A stretch of 64,000 bases of DNA, from assembly GCF_001611675.1 (NCBI RefSeq), contig NZ_CP014766.1, positions 4,588,001-4,652,000 of the forward strand, given 5' to 3'. Below, piece after piece: positions 16,036 to 24,578 of the stretch (position 1 is the first letter of the stretch; the number at the start of each line of letters is the position of its first letter). The notes under the pieces are model-generated. The model saw nothing but the letters and a program-made list of their open reading frames with translations, was not told the DNA's origin and searched no databases. This DNA is from Pontibacter akesuensis (GTDB lineage: Bacteria; Bacteroidota; Bacteroidia; Cytophagales; Hymenobacteraceae). The position numbers and the translations under genes are program-made.

Positions 16036-17685
16036 CTAGAGCTTCACAAACCGGAGGGTGGCCGCGCGACTTCCTGACCGTATGCGGCACAAGTATAAGC
16101 CTTTCTGCAATTGCTGCGGCAGTAAACTCAGCTGTTGTTCTGCCTTTGCGCGCTGAATGGACTGGCGGTAGATTAATTTGCCTGTGGCATCCAACACCTG
16201 CACCTCGACAGGCTGCTCGAGCCACTCCTGCCCCAATGCTATAATGATAGGATCTTTGCTTACCGGATTGGAGATATATACCCGCTCCTGCAGGCTCACG
16301 CCCGGAAGGGATGTGACGATGCGGCTATAGTTGGGAATGCCATAGCCGGTACTGTTATTAGGATTATCGTAGTTACTGCCCAGCTGGCGCAGCAACTGTA
16401 TCATCTCCATGTTAGACTTCGAAAGGTTCGCTTGCCATAAGCTGGTGGTGAAGCCCGCCATAATGGGGCCAGCGAAGGATGTGCCATTGGCCTGCACCAC
16501 GTTTCCGGCTGAATTAAGTATATAGGCATTCAAGCCGAGCGCTACCACATCTGGTTTTACCTGGCCATCTGCTGTGGGGCCGAAAGAGCTGAAAGGCGCA
16601 CGTACACCCAAAGAATCTACTGCACCTACGGCAAGCACAGAGTCTGCATCGGCCGGGGCACTGATGTACTGCCAGGGTTTGTTTCCATCGTTTCCGGCAC
16701 TTACCACCACCAGTATTCCCGTGGATGCTGCATAGTCGGCTGCTTTTGAGACCAAGGTGGTGTTGCCGTTCATATCCTGGTATGTATAACTCACCGAAGG
16801 TTCATCAAATGTAGTATAGCCCAGGGAAGAGTTTATAACATCGGCGCCCGCGCTGTCGGCATATTCAGCGGCCAGCAGCCAGTTTATTTCCTCAATGTTG
16901 TGCTCGGAAGCAGCATCCTCGGTGCGTAGCAGCAGGTAATTAGCACTATAAGCGGTACCAATATACTTGCCCGGAGCGAAGGCGGCCATCGTAGCTAATA
17001 CGGAGGTGCCATGCGAGCTAGAAGAGTACACGTTCTCCTGCTTCCGCACAAAATCGAAAGTGCCCTTTAATTGATTATTTTGATAGAGGTGGGAAAAAGC
17101 AGGAATGGTGTTTACGCCGGGAAAGCCCGCATCAAACACGGCAATGGTCATTCCCTGACCAGCAAAGCCAGCAGCATGCAGTTCATCTGCACCCAGCATG
17201 TCCGCCTGGTGGAATGCAAGACCGTAGTCTTCGCTCTCAAATAATGGTGACGCCACAACAGCAGAAACAGCCTCCAGTTTTTGGCTTGCCACAAGGTTCT
17301 GCTTTCCCGTAGGTGAGGCTATTCTATTGAGGGTGCGGTTTCCCTTAACGAATGGCAGTGCTTGCAGCGCCGCCAGCTCTTCTTCGGAGCACTGCACCAC
17401 GGCAGCATTAAACCAACGGGAAGTATACCAGACGGTAACTCCAGCCTCTTTTAAGCCGGCAACATAGGCGGGATTCACAGGCAGGTCGCGGGGAATCAGC
17501 GGAATTGCCTGCCGTTGCCGACGCTCTATTGATTTTGGGGATAGGAACTCAAGGGGTCTTTCAAGGGAATAGGGCGAACTCGCCTTATCGGTAAAGTAAA
17601 TGAGACGCTTCTGTTCTACTGTAGGCTGCTGCCCAAACCCAGGCATGTATAGCAACAGACCAAATAAGAAGAGCAGTTGCCGCAT
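16036..17685 (-). CDS. Secreted subtilisin-like (S8) serine protease with T9SS tail
   Basis: A 549-residue exported protease. A signal peptide (1-18, ending PGFGQQ) and a prodomain-like region precede the S8 catalytic domain (about 165-450). The triad is visible: Asp in MTIAVFDAGFPG, His in SSSHGTSVLATMA and Ser in NGTSFAGPIMAG. The oxyanion Asn region is VVVSAGNDGNKPW. The C-terminal 80 residues (RVYISNPVSKDPI... LYLCRIRSGSRAATLRFVKL) match a T9SS sorting domain. It is the third gene of mnmA-lipoprotein-protease, 3 bases after the lipoprotein gene. Confidence 0.92.
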   Translation of the reverse strand: MRQLLFLFGLLLYMPGFGQQPTVEQKRLIYFTDKASSPYSLERPLEFLSPKSIERRQRQAIPLIPRDLPVNPAYVAGLKEAGVTVWYTSRWFNAAVVQCSEEELAALQALPFVKGNRTLNRIASPTGKQNLVASQKLEAVSAVVASPLFESEDYGLAFHQADMLGADELHAAGFAGQGMTIAVFDAGFPGVNTIPAFSHLYQNNQLKGTFDFVRKQENVYSSSSHGTSVLATMAAFAPGKYIGTAYSANYLLLRTEDAASEHNIEEINWLLAAEYADSAGADVINSSLGYTTFDEPSVSYTYQDMNGNTTLVSKAADYAASTGILVVVSAGNDGNKPWQYISAPADADSVLAVGAVDSLGVRAPFSSFGPTADGQVKPDVVALGLNAYILNSAGNVVQANGTSFAGPIMAGFTTSLWQANLSKSNMEMIQLLRQLGSNYDNPNNSTGYGIPNYSRIVTSLPGVSLQERVYISNPVSKDPIIIALGQEWLEQPVEVQVLDATGKLIYRQSIQRAKAEQQLSLLPQQLQKGLYLCRIRSGSRAATLRFVKL

Positions 17686-17688
17686 GGC

Positions 17689-18444
17689 TTATTCTTTTCC
17701 GTAAGAAATTAGCTCTTCGTGCCGCTCGTGGCCAAAGAGTTTGTAACCCATGGCATATTCACAATTTATGGACTCTGTTTCGTTGCAATATACTATGCGT
17801 GTATAAAGTCTGTAAACCATGCCAATGTCCTTTACATAAACTTCCTTCCGGTCATCAAGCCCAACCCATGTTTCAATTGGCTCGCCTTGGATTACGGTTA
17901 AGGAATTTTGGTAAGTTGTTCCATTAAGTGTGTAAGGCTCCCCTACATTTTTATAGGTATAAGGCTCTTTGCTTCGGTAATAATCTGATCGCCTATCCTG
18001 ATCGCGATTGTAGCTACTCAATATGTTGCTGTTGTATGCGTCGCCTAACCATTGGGTACCTTCATCCACAGGAAACACAAGTTTAACACGAGGGGTATTG
18101 TTCTTTGTTTCAAGCAGCATCGAGTTGGGACGAGTAACCACATACACCGAGTCATCAACCCAATTGCTTTTTTCGTTAGGACGTATTGATCGGACTACTT
18201 TATAGACAAGTGCATTGGTTTGATCAGTAAAGGAAGTATCGATCCGCTCACGCATCTGGAAGCGGGTGGTATCGCCGATATCGCTTTTAAATCGAATATC
18301 AGTGACATTATAAATGCGGTAACTGCCCACCTCAAGCGGATAATACGCATAGCCCATTGCCTCCGGGTCCGGTTTCACAAAACTTTGCTCACAGGCTGTA
18401 ACCAAAGCGGTCACCATCACCAACAGAAAGAGGGCTTTCTTCAT
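17689..18444 (-). CDS. Putative lipoprotein of unknown function
   Basis: The 251-residue protein has a lipoprotein signal with lipobox ALVTAC (Cys18), so it is predicted to be membrane-anchored. The mature part is rich in beta-strand-like sequence (YYPLEVGSYRIYNVTDI, TQWLGDAYNSN, EVYVKDIGMVYRLYTRI). I do not recognise a named domain. Its start codon overlaps the mnmA stop (TAATGA arrangement, 1-base overlap), and the S8 protease follows after 3 bases, so the three genes should be one transcript. Confidence 0.75.
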   Translation of the reverse strand: MKKALFLLVMVTALVTACEQSFVKPDPEAMGYAYYPLEVGSYRIYNVTDIRFKSDIGDTTRFQMRERIDTSFTDQTNALVYKVVRSIRPNEKSNWVDDSVYVVTRPNSMLLETKNNTPRVKLVFPVDEGTQWLGDAYNSNILSSYNRDQDRRSDYYRSKEPYTYKNVGEPYTLNGTTYQNSLTVIQGEPIETWVGLDDRKEVYVKDIGMVYRLYTRIVYCNETESINCEYAMGYKLFGHERHEELISYGKE

Positions 18445-19571
18445 TACTGCAAAACGTTCAGGTTATACTCCATGTTATAATTTGTCTCAATCCAGCCGCC
18501 GCCCACTACATCGTCGCCTTCATAGAACACGGCTGCCTGACCAGGAGCGATGGCATGTACGCCACTCAGGAAGTGAACTTTCATCTTGTCTCCCTCCTGC
18601 TCAATTATAGCTTCTGTGCCCGAATCGTTATAACGAACTTTGGTAACGGTTGGGATCGGCTGCCCAATGAGGTTCTCATACTTTGACATGTTGAGCTTGC
18701 CTACCGTCATCGCATTTTTAGAGAGCTCTTCGTAATTACCCAGCACCACGCGGTTCATTTCCTTCTCAATCCTAGTTACATAGGCTGGAAACCCTAAAGC
18801 AATGCCTAAGCCTTTTCGCTGCCCAATGGTATAGAACGGATAGCCCTCGTGCTTGCCTACTACGGTGCCATCCTCCAGCACAAACTCGCCACCGGCAACC
18901 TGCTCTTCCAAACCCTCTACACGGCGCTTCAGGAAGCCGCGGTAATCATTATCCGGGATAAAGCAGATTTCATAAGACTCTGGCTTATTAACCAACTCTG
19001 TAAAACCACGCTCTAGCGCCATCTGCCTGATTTCTGATTTGTGCAGCTTGCCTAGCGGAAAAATTGTACGGCTCAGGCTCTCCTGCGAAATTCCCCACAA
19101 AGCATAGGATTGGTCTTTATTGTCGTCAAGTCCCTTGGAGATAACATAACGGCCGTTTTCCTCACGCAGGTTAGCATAGTGACCTGTTGCTATATAATCG
19201 CAACCCAGCTGATCCGCACGGCGCAACAGCGCGTCCCATTTAATGTGCGTGTTGCAAAGTACGCATGGGTTTGGCGTACGGCCTGCCAGGTACTCATCCG
19301 TGAAATGGTTGATTACAAAATCACCAAACTCTTCGCGGATGTCAATAATATAGTGCGGGAAACCCAATTGCACGGCTATGTTGCGCGCGTCGTTGATGGA
19401 ATCGAGGCTGCAGCAGCCTGTTTCTTTTTTGCTGGCGCCACTGGAGGCGTAGTCCCACGTTTTCATGGTCATCCCCACTACCTCGTAGCCCTGCTCATGC
19501 AGCATTACGGCAGCCACCGAACTGTCGATGCCGCCGCTCATGGCTACTAATACCCTTCCTTTTGTACTCAT
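18444..19571 (-). CDS. mnmA: tRNA-specific 2-thiouridylase
   Basis: Catalyses 2-thiolation of wobble uridine-34 in tRNA-Lys, -Glu and -Gln. The 375 residues fit the family. The PP-loop ATP pyrophosphatase motif AMSGGIDSSVAAVML is near the N-terminus. The two catalytic cysteines are present in NPCVLCNTHIKW and SYEICFIPDNDYRGFL, and the GHYAN segment is conserved. It is the first gene of the operon with the lipoprotein and S8 protease. Confidence 0.96.
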   Translation of the reverse strand: MSTKGRVLVAMSGGIDSSVAAVMLHEQGYEVVGMTMKTWDYASSGASKKETGCCSLDSINDARNIAVQLGFPHYIIDIREEFGDFVINHFTDEYLAGRTPNPCVLCNTHIKWDALLRRADQLGCDYIATGHYANLREENGRYVISKGLDDNKDQSYALWGISQESLSRTIFPLGKLHKSEIRQMALERGFTELVNKPESYEICFIPDNDYRGFLKRRVEGLEEQVAGGEFVLEDGTVVGKHEGYPFYTIGQRKGLGIALGFPAYVTRIEKEMNRVVLGNYEELSKNAMTVGKLNMSKYENLIGQPIPTVTKVRYNDSGTEAIIEQEGDKMKVHFLSGVHAIAPGQAAVFYEGDDVVGGGWIETNYNMEYNLNVLQ

Positions 19572-19619
19572 TATATTTAAAGGTATGTCTGTCTATCTAA
19601 AATTAAAATCAAATTGATA

Positions 19620-19627
19620 CAAATATA
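19620..19627 (-). promoter_or_regulatory. -7 element (TATATTTG) for mnmA
   Basis: An exact TAnnTTTG match on the minus strand about 48 bases upstream of the mnmA ATG, in an AT-rich intergenic region. No good -33 TTG is seen. Confidence 0.4.
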
Positions 19628-19816
19628 GCAACAACTATAGAGTTATAAAGTTTCAGATTCTAATTAATACAGCTACTTAAGCGAAAGACACCGTAGAAAA
19701 GAAAGCGTTGTATGCAAAAAGAACAAAAAAGTTTGGGTAGATAGCGAAATAGGCTTTTACTTTGGGCTAAGAAAAAAGCAGAAAAATCGATCACTAAATA
19801 TAAAGTATAAATTACC

Positions 19817-20440
19817 ATGGGCCTACGTACCTCTGTGATAGTAAATGGGATAAACAACCTAAGCGATGCGCGCTACTGCGCAGGCATGGGTGTGGACATT
19901 ATCGGATTTAACCTGAAACTGGACGATCAGGAGCGTGTGCAGCCCAATACTCTGAAAGAAATCACAAGTTGGGTAGCCGGCGTGAAGCTTGCAGGCGAGT
20001 TCTTAAGAGCCAGACCCGATACGATAAATGAGATAGCCTCAGAATTTAACCTCGATTACATCCAGCTGAACATCCCTTACCTGATTGATGAAATTGAGGA
20101 GATCAACCTACCGGTAATTCAAAAGGTGTTTATCAATAAGGACACTGTTGAAAGTGAACTCCTGGAAATGATGGAACTGTATAGTTCTGTGGTGCATGCT
20201 TTCATACTTTACTCTGATGATTTTGATAAAGTAGATGAAACGAATGCGCCTTTCCTGGCTGACATCTGCAAGCGGTTTGATGTCTACATTGGCTTCGGAT
20301 TGGATAAAGGCAATATCAACACGGTGTTGAAGAAGATTAAGCCTACCGGCATCGGACTACAAGGCGGCCATGAAATTAAGCCGGGCCTAAAGGATTTTGA
20401 CGAACTGGCCGAAATTTTTGAAGAGATTGAGGAAGCTTAA
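19817..20440 (+). CDS. TrpF-like TIM-barrel protein lacking the catalytic cysteine
   Basis: The 207 residues align by eye with phosphoribosylanthranilate isomerase. The N-terminal segment NLSDARYCAGMGVDIIGF matches the KICG...DA...GAD..GF region, and the C-terminal IGFGLDKGNINTVL... GIGLQGGHEIKPGLKDF matches the phosphate-binding end. However, the position of the catalytic Cys (I-C-G in TrpF) is V-N-G here, and the second active-site segment (Asp, GGTG) is not recognisable. It is probably not an active isomerase; no other trp gene is nearby. It stands alone, divergent from mnmA and convergent with the trmB operon. Confidence 0.7.
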   Translation: MGLRTSVIVNGINNLSDARYCAGMGVDIIGFNLKLDDQERVQPNTLKEITSWVAGVKLAGEFLRARPDTINEIASEFNLDYIQLNIPYLIDEIEEINLPVIQKVFINKDTVESELLEMMELYSSVVHAFILYSDDFDKVDETNAPFLADICKRFDVYIGFGLDKGNINTVLKKIKPTGIGLQGGHEIKPGLKDFDELAEIFEEIEEA

Positions 20441-20492
20441 TTTAGTTCTGAGTATCGAGTCACGAGTTCTGATTTAAATTTTTTTAGCTGCT

Positions 20493-20534
20493 AAGCAACG
20501 AGGCCAGCCGGTGTACCGGCTGGCCTCGTTGCTT
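20493..20534. terminator. Bidirectional intrinsic terminator
   Basis: A perfect 19-bp stem pairs AAGCAACGAGGCCAGCCGG with its complement around a TGTA loop. The flanks add a second inverted repeat, GAGTTCTGA (20464-20472) and TCAGAACTC (20563-20571). It ends both the TrpF-like gene and the eight-gene operon finishing with trmB. Confidence 0.93.
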
Positions 20535-20569
20535 TCAAATCTTTACCTAAATTTCTCAGGACTCAGAAC

Positions 20570-21223
20570 TCACACTGAGTACTGCAGGTACTTAATCTTT
20601 ATACCCTCAGCCAGGTAGCGTTTCTCATAGGTAGTTTGAATACCCATGGTATGCTCCTGCAGGTCGGAGTTATAGAGGTCTTTCGTCTGTAGCAAGTTCT
20701 TTACCTTTCGATCAGCGAGTATTTCAAGCGTATAATCGAAGAGCGGCTCGTTATCTGTTTTAAAATGAATAATGCCTCCTGGCTTAAGAATTCGCTCGTA
20801 CAGTTCCAGGAAACGCGGAGAAGTTAGCCGGCGCTTGATGTCACGGTCGCGCGGACGTGGGTCCGGAAACGTAATCCAGATTTCGTCGATTTCATTTTCA
20901 GCGAACAATTCGCCAATGTTTTCGATAAAAGCGCGAAGGAAGGCAACGTTTTCAAGCTCCTCCTCCATCGCCATGGTACTGCCCTTCCAGATGCGGGCTC
21001 CTTTGATATCGGATCCGATAAAGTTTTTATCCGGAAACAAGCGGCCCATGCCCACGGTATACTCTCCGCGGCCGCAGCCCACCTCCAGCACAATTGGATT
21101 ATCGTTGTTGAAGTATAATTTTCGCCAGTTACCCGCTAACTGGTCATACAGCTCATTGCCTGGTTCGAAAACGTTCTCGCGTTCCGCTACCACGGCGAAT
21201 TTCGCCATTTTAGATCTTCCCAT
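20570..21223 (-). CDS. trmB: tRNA (guanine-N7-)-methyltransferase
   Basis: SAM-dependent methylation of G46 in the variable loop of tRNAs. The 217-residue Rossmann-fold protein shows the SAM motif VLEVGCGRGEYTVGMGR, the acidic motif FIGSDIKGARIW, and the TrmB signature EIWITFPDPRPRDRDIKRRL. The closing FLELYERILKPGG motif is standard. It is the last gene of the long minus-strand operon, two bases after folC. Confidence 0.95.
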   Translation of the reverse strand: MGRSKMAKFAVVAERENVFEPGNELYDQLAGNWRKLYFNNDNPIVLEVGCGRGEYTVGMGRLFPDKNFIGSDIKGARIWKGSTMAMEEELENVAFLRAFIENIGELFAENEIDEIWITFPDPRPRDRDIKRRLTSPRFLELYERILKPGGIIHFKTDNEPLFDYTLEILADRKVKNLLQTKDLYNSDLQEHTMGIQTTYEKRYLAEGIKIKYLQYSV

Positions 21224-21225
21224 AC

Positions 21226-22521
21226 TTATAGTTCTTCAATTTCAGCAACCACAAAGGTACTACCTCCTATAAAAATAACCTCATCGGGCGCTGCATTTGC
21301 TTTTGCCGCTGCTACGGCCTCAGTCACAGTTTCGAAGCCACTACCTTTCAAGCCTACTGCTTCTGCCTTTGTCATAAGTTCATGCGCTGGTAGCGCACGG
21401 GGAATGGCAGCTTGGCAAAAATAATAAGTATAAGTTAGTGGTAACAACTGCAGAATGGTAGAAACATCTTTATCGTTAACGGCACCAAAAACAAAATGCA
21501 CTTGCTTCGGGTGAAGTTGCTTAAGCCCCTGAAGTATCTGTTTAATCCCGTCTTCGTTATGGCCTGTATCACAGAGCATCAGCGGATGCTCCTGCAGCAC
21601 CTGCCAGCGACCTTTTAGCCCAGTGATACCTTTCACGTTGGCCAGCCCTGCACGTACCGCTTTATCGGAAATTGCAAAGCCCTTTTCGTGCAGCAGCTTC
21701 AGCACCTGCAGTACCCCCGGCAGATTATACATCTGATACGCCCCTGCCAGATCAAGCTCCAAGCCCTGCAGGAAAACCTGCTCCTTGTAGTACACCTGAA
21801 AAACTTGCCGTTGCAAGCTGGAACTGGTCACCTCTACTCTGAATTGGTCATCGGCGAAGTATAGCGGTGCAGTTACCTCCTCCGCCTTCAACTCAAATAC
21901 CTCCTGGGCCTCCACCTGCTTTATACTTATGACCGCTGGAATACCAGGCTTGATGATACCGGCTTTTTCAGTGGCGATGGCAGTTATGGTATCACCCAGC
22001 ATGCTCTGGTGGTCGAGGCTGATGTTGGTAATGAGCGTAATTTCGGGGGTGATAATGTTGGTGGAATCAAGACGACCTCCCAGTCCTACTTCTATCACGG
22101 CGATATCTACCTGCTCCTCTGCAAAATATTTAAAAGCCAGCGCTACCGTCATCTCAAAAAACGAAGGCTGTACCTGCTCAAAGAGCGATTTATACTTCCC
22201 CACGAAATCGACAAGGTACTCCGGCGGCAGTTCCTGTCCGTTTACGCGCACGCGCTCTGTAAAGGACTTTAGGTGCGGCGAAGTATAAAGACCTGTCTTA
22301 TAGCCCGCCTGCTGCAGCACAGCCGCCAGCATGTGCGAACTGCTGCCCTTGCCGTTGGTGCCGCCCACATGAATGCTCTTAAACTCGTGCTGCGGCTGCC
22401 CCATAACCTCGCAAAGGGCTATAATGTTGTCGAGGCTCTTCTTAAAAGCAGCATTGCCGATGCGTTGGTACATCGGCAATTGCTGGTATAGGTAATCAAG
22501 ACAATCTTGATAAGTCATCAA
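21226..22521 (-). CDS. folC: Bifunctional dihydrofolate / folylpolyglutamate synthase
   Basis: ATP-dependent Mur-ligase-family enzyme that adds glutamate to dihydropteroate and folates. The 431 residues are typical. The P-loop VGGTNGKGSSSHML, the loop YTSPHLKSFTERVRVNG, and the central motif VIEVGLGGRLDSTNII are present. LISLDHQSMLG-type and DTGHNEDG motifs also match. It sits 15 bases after tonB and 2 before trmB. Confidence 0.95.
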   Translation of the reverse strand: MMTYQDCLDYLYQQLPMYQRIGNAAFKKSLDNIIALCEVMGQPQHEFKSIHVGGTNGKGSSSHMLAAVLQQAGYKTGLYTSPHLKSFTERVRVNGQELPPEYLVDFVGKYKSLFEQVQPSFFEMTVALAFKYFAEEQVDIAVIEVGLGGRLDSTNIITPEITLITNISLDHQSMLGDTITAIATEKAGIIKPGIPAVISIKQVEAQEVFELKAEEVTAPLYFADDQFRVEVTSSSLQRQVFQVYYKEQVFLQGLELDLAGAYQMYNLPGVLQVLKLLHEKGFAISDKAVRAGLANVKGITGLKGRWQVLQEHPLMLCDTGHNEDGIKQILQGLKQLHPKQVHFVFGAVNDKDVSTILQLLPLTYTYYFCQAAIPRALPAHELMTKAEAVGLKGSGFETVTEAVAAAKANAAPDEVIFIGGSTFVVAEIEEL

Positions 22522-22536
22522 AAAGAATAATATAAC

Positions 22537-23457
22537 TTAGTTAGCCCTAATTCTGAATGTTACAAAACCTGTAGCTCCGGAAGAATTTCCGGTACCTCCT
22601 GTTCGGCTAAAAGTGGTTTTACGCAATTGATCTTCGTACCACTTCTTTACCTGTGGCGACACGTTGCTTTCAATTGTGTTGATGCCGATCAGATTTCCGT
22701 CCCCATCAATTTTTATCTGAAAGCGGATGATACCGGTTTCGTTGCTGTAGGGGTCGCGCTTGGGCTCAATGTCGTAGCGCCAGCCTGCCATGTCAAGTGA
22801 TCCGCCTGCACCGCCGCCTGCTTTGCCATACATGGCTTTCGAGTTGATGTCCCCGTCCGGACTGCCTTTGTCGCCCACTTTACCGGTATCGTCACCGTTG
22901 TTGTTGCCGGTAGCGTTATCGGATGTGCCGTTTTTACCGGTGCCAGTGCTTGTTGTTGGCTTGCCAGGATAAAGTGACTTTGGCTTCTCCGGCTCTTTGG
23001 CAACAACCTCTTCTTTAGGCGGTGTCTTCGTTTCCTTCTTCACCACTTCTTCCTTTGGCTGTGGCTTTGGCTGAGGCTTCACTTCTTCCTTTACCGTAAC
23101 AGGCGCATCAGCTGTGGTGGTCACCACCTTGGGCGCCTCTACTGGTGTGGGTGGAGTGGCAGGCGAAGGCTTTACAACCGGCTCCGGGTCCGGCAGCGGG
23201 TCTGGCTCAGTTGGCGCAGGTTTGCTGTCCTCCACATTCTTCGATTTGTTCGGCGTAGCCATGGTCTGCACATCGCCACTTCCCTGCTCGTCTGTGCCGA
23301 AGTTCATCATAATGCCCAGTTCTTCGGCTGGAGGATCAGGTGCGCGCCAGGCCAGCATGTAAATCAGGAAAAGCAGGATAAGCGCATGCAAGCCAATGCT
23401 GACACCGGCCGCTATGCGTTTATTCTTTTCTTCTTCCTGTGAGTGCGCTATTGCCAT
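22537..23457 (-). CDS. TonB-family energy transducer
   Basis: The 306-residue protein has one transmembrane helix near the N-terminus (about 14-37, AAGVSIGLHALILLFLIYML). A Pro/Glu/Lys-rich periplasm-spanning linker follows (about 70-170, with EVVKKETKTPPKEEVV), then a Gly/Asn-rich stretch and a C-terminal TonB-like domain (about 225-306; GIIRFQIKIDGDGNLIGI... GFVTFRIRAN). It transmits proton-motive energy from ExbB/ExbD to outer-membrane partners. It lies 8 bases after exbD. The weakly conserved C-terminus would also fit a TolA-like role. Confidence 0.85.
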   Translation of the reverse strand: MAIAHSQEEEKNKRIAAGVSIGLHALILLFLIYMLAWRAPDPPAEELGIMMNFGTDEQGSGDVQTMATPNKSKNVEDSKPAPTEPDPLPDPEPVVKPSPATPPTPVEAPKVVTTTADAPVTVKEEVKPQPKPQPKEEVVKKETKTPPKEEVVAKEPEKPKSLYPGKPTTSTGTGKNGTSDNATGNNNGDDTGKVGDKGSPDGDINSKAMYGKAGGGAGGSLDMAGWRYDIEPKRDPYSNETGIIRFQIKIDGDGNLIGINTIESNVSPQVKKWYEDQLRKTTFSRTGGTGNSSGATGFVTFRIRAN

Positions 23458-23465
23458 AGTATAAG

Positions 23466-23864
23466 TTATTCAGTACCCGGCACGGTAGCCAGTGTTACAG
23501 ATGCATTTAAATTCTTGGCGATACCGGCCACCTTTACCAGGTACTCCACCGGAACGCTCTTGTCTACATGTAACACAACTGCGCCCTGCTCTGTTCCCTG
23601 CAGCAAAGCGGTAAGCTGTGGCTCAATATCCTCTAGCGCAACAGGCTTGTCGTTTACAAAATACTGCAAGTCATCTGTGATCGTCACGCTGATCTTCTGC
23701 ATCACGATATCACTAGCCTTGCTGCTCGGCAAACTCACCGGCAGGCCCGAAGGGGTTACAAAGTTAGAGGTCAGCATGAAGAAGATCAGCAACAAGAAAA
23801 TAATGTCCGTCATAGACGACATGCTGAACTCGGCGTTGACCCTGTTTTTAGAGCGGAAATTCAT
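23466..23864 (-). CDS. exbD: ExbD/TolR-family biopolymer transport protein
   Basis: A 132-residue inner-membrane protein with a single N-terminal helix (SMTDIIFLLLIFFMLTSNFV) that contains the conserved proton-translocating Asp of the family. A periplasmic domain with the PVEYLVKVAGIAKNLNASVTLAT pattern follows. It forms the H+-driven motor with the adjacent ExbB (2-base gap) and energises the TonB-like protein encoded next. Confidence 0.93.
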   Translation of the reverse strand: MNFRSKNRVNAEFSMSSMTDIIFLLLIFFMLTSNFVTPSGLPVSLPSSKASDIVMQKISVTITDDLQYFVNDKPVALEDIEPQLTALLQGTEQGAVVLHVDKSVPVEYLVKVAGIAKNLNASVTLATVPGTE

Positions 23865-23866
23865 GC

Positions 23867-24577
23867 TTAAAGCTGTGGTTCTTGTAAAAGATCAAGGAAT
23901 TCAATGGAGGAGTACTCCATGGAATGCACAATGCTGTCGATTTTGGATACCAGGTAGTTGTACCCGACATAGGCAGGCAGACCAATAATCAAACCGGTTG
24001 CCGTTGTTACCATGGCCTCATAAATACCGCTGGAAAGCAGCTTCGGGCTTACAGAACCCTCTGCCTGGGCAATAGCGATAAAAGCACCGATCATACCTGT
24101 AACCGTTCCCAAAAAGCCCAGCATCGGCGCGGCACCGGCAATAGTTGCCAACGCAGACAAGTTCTTCTCCAGGCGGCTGATCTCAATTTTGCCTACGTTC
24201 TCGATAGAAGTCTCTATGTTCTTCAGCGGGTTTCCGATGCGGGAAACGCCTTTAGAGATCATGCGGGAAACGGGTGTGTTGGTTTGGGCACAAAGCATTT
24301 TCGCTCCGTTGATATCGCCAGCAAGTACCATGCTTTTGATCCGGTCGTTGAAACCCTCGGGGTTTTGTGCGGCTTTCTTCAGTGTCAGGTAGCGCTCCAC
24401 AAAAATGTAGATAGCAACCAGCGACAACAGCGCCAGCGGAATCATGAACCATCCCCCGGCCAGGGTAAGGTCCCAAAGTGAAACAGATGTTTCAGCAGCA
24501 GCTTCAGCCCCTTCAGCTAAAGCAGTAGTCGTATCGGCAGGTGCCGAAGTGGTGATTTGTAATAAGAGTGACGTCAT
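23867..24577 (-). CDS. exbB: MotA/TolQ/ExbB-family proton channel
   Basis: The 236 residues show the three-helix layout: helix 1 about 35-58 (GGWFMIPLALLSLVAIYIFVE), then a long cytoplasmic loop with GVSRIGNPLKNIETSIENVG. Helices 2 and 3 follow, in AGAAPMLGFLGTVTGMIGAF and YEAMVTTATGLIIGLPAYVGYNYL. These last motifs are diagnostic for ExbB/TolQ. It begins 1 base after the HU/SPOR gene ends. Confidence 0.94.
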   Translation of the reverse strand: MTSLLLQITTSAPADTTTALAEGAEAAAETSVSLWDLTLAGGWFMIPLALLSLVAIYIFVERYLTLKKAAQNPEGFNDRIKSMVLAGDINGAKMLCAQTNTPVSRMISKGVSRIGNPLKNIETSIENVGKIEISRLEKNLSALATIAGAAPMLGFLGTVTGMIGAFIAIAQAEGSVSPKLLSSGIYEAMVTTATGLIIGLPAYVGYNYLVSKIDSIVHSMEYSSIEFLDLLQEPQL

Positions 24578-24578
24578 G

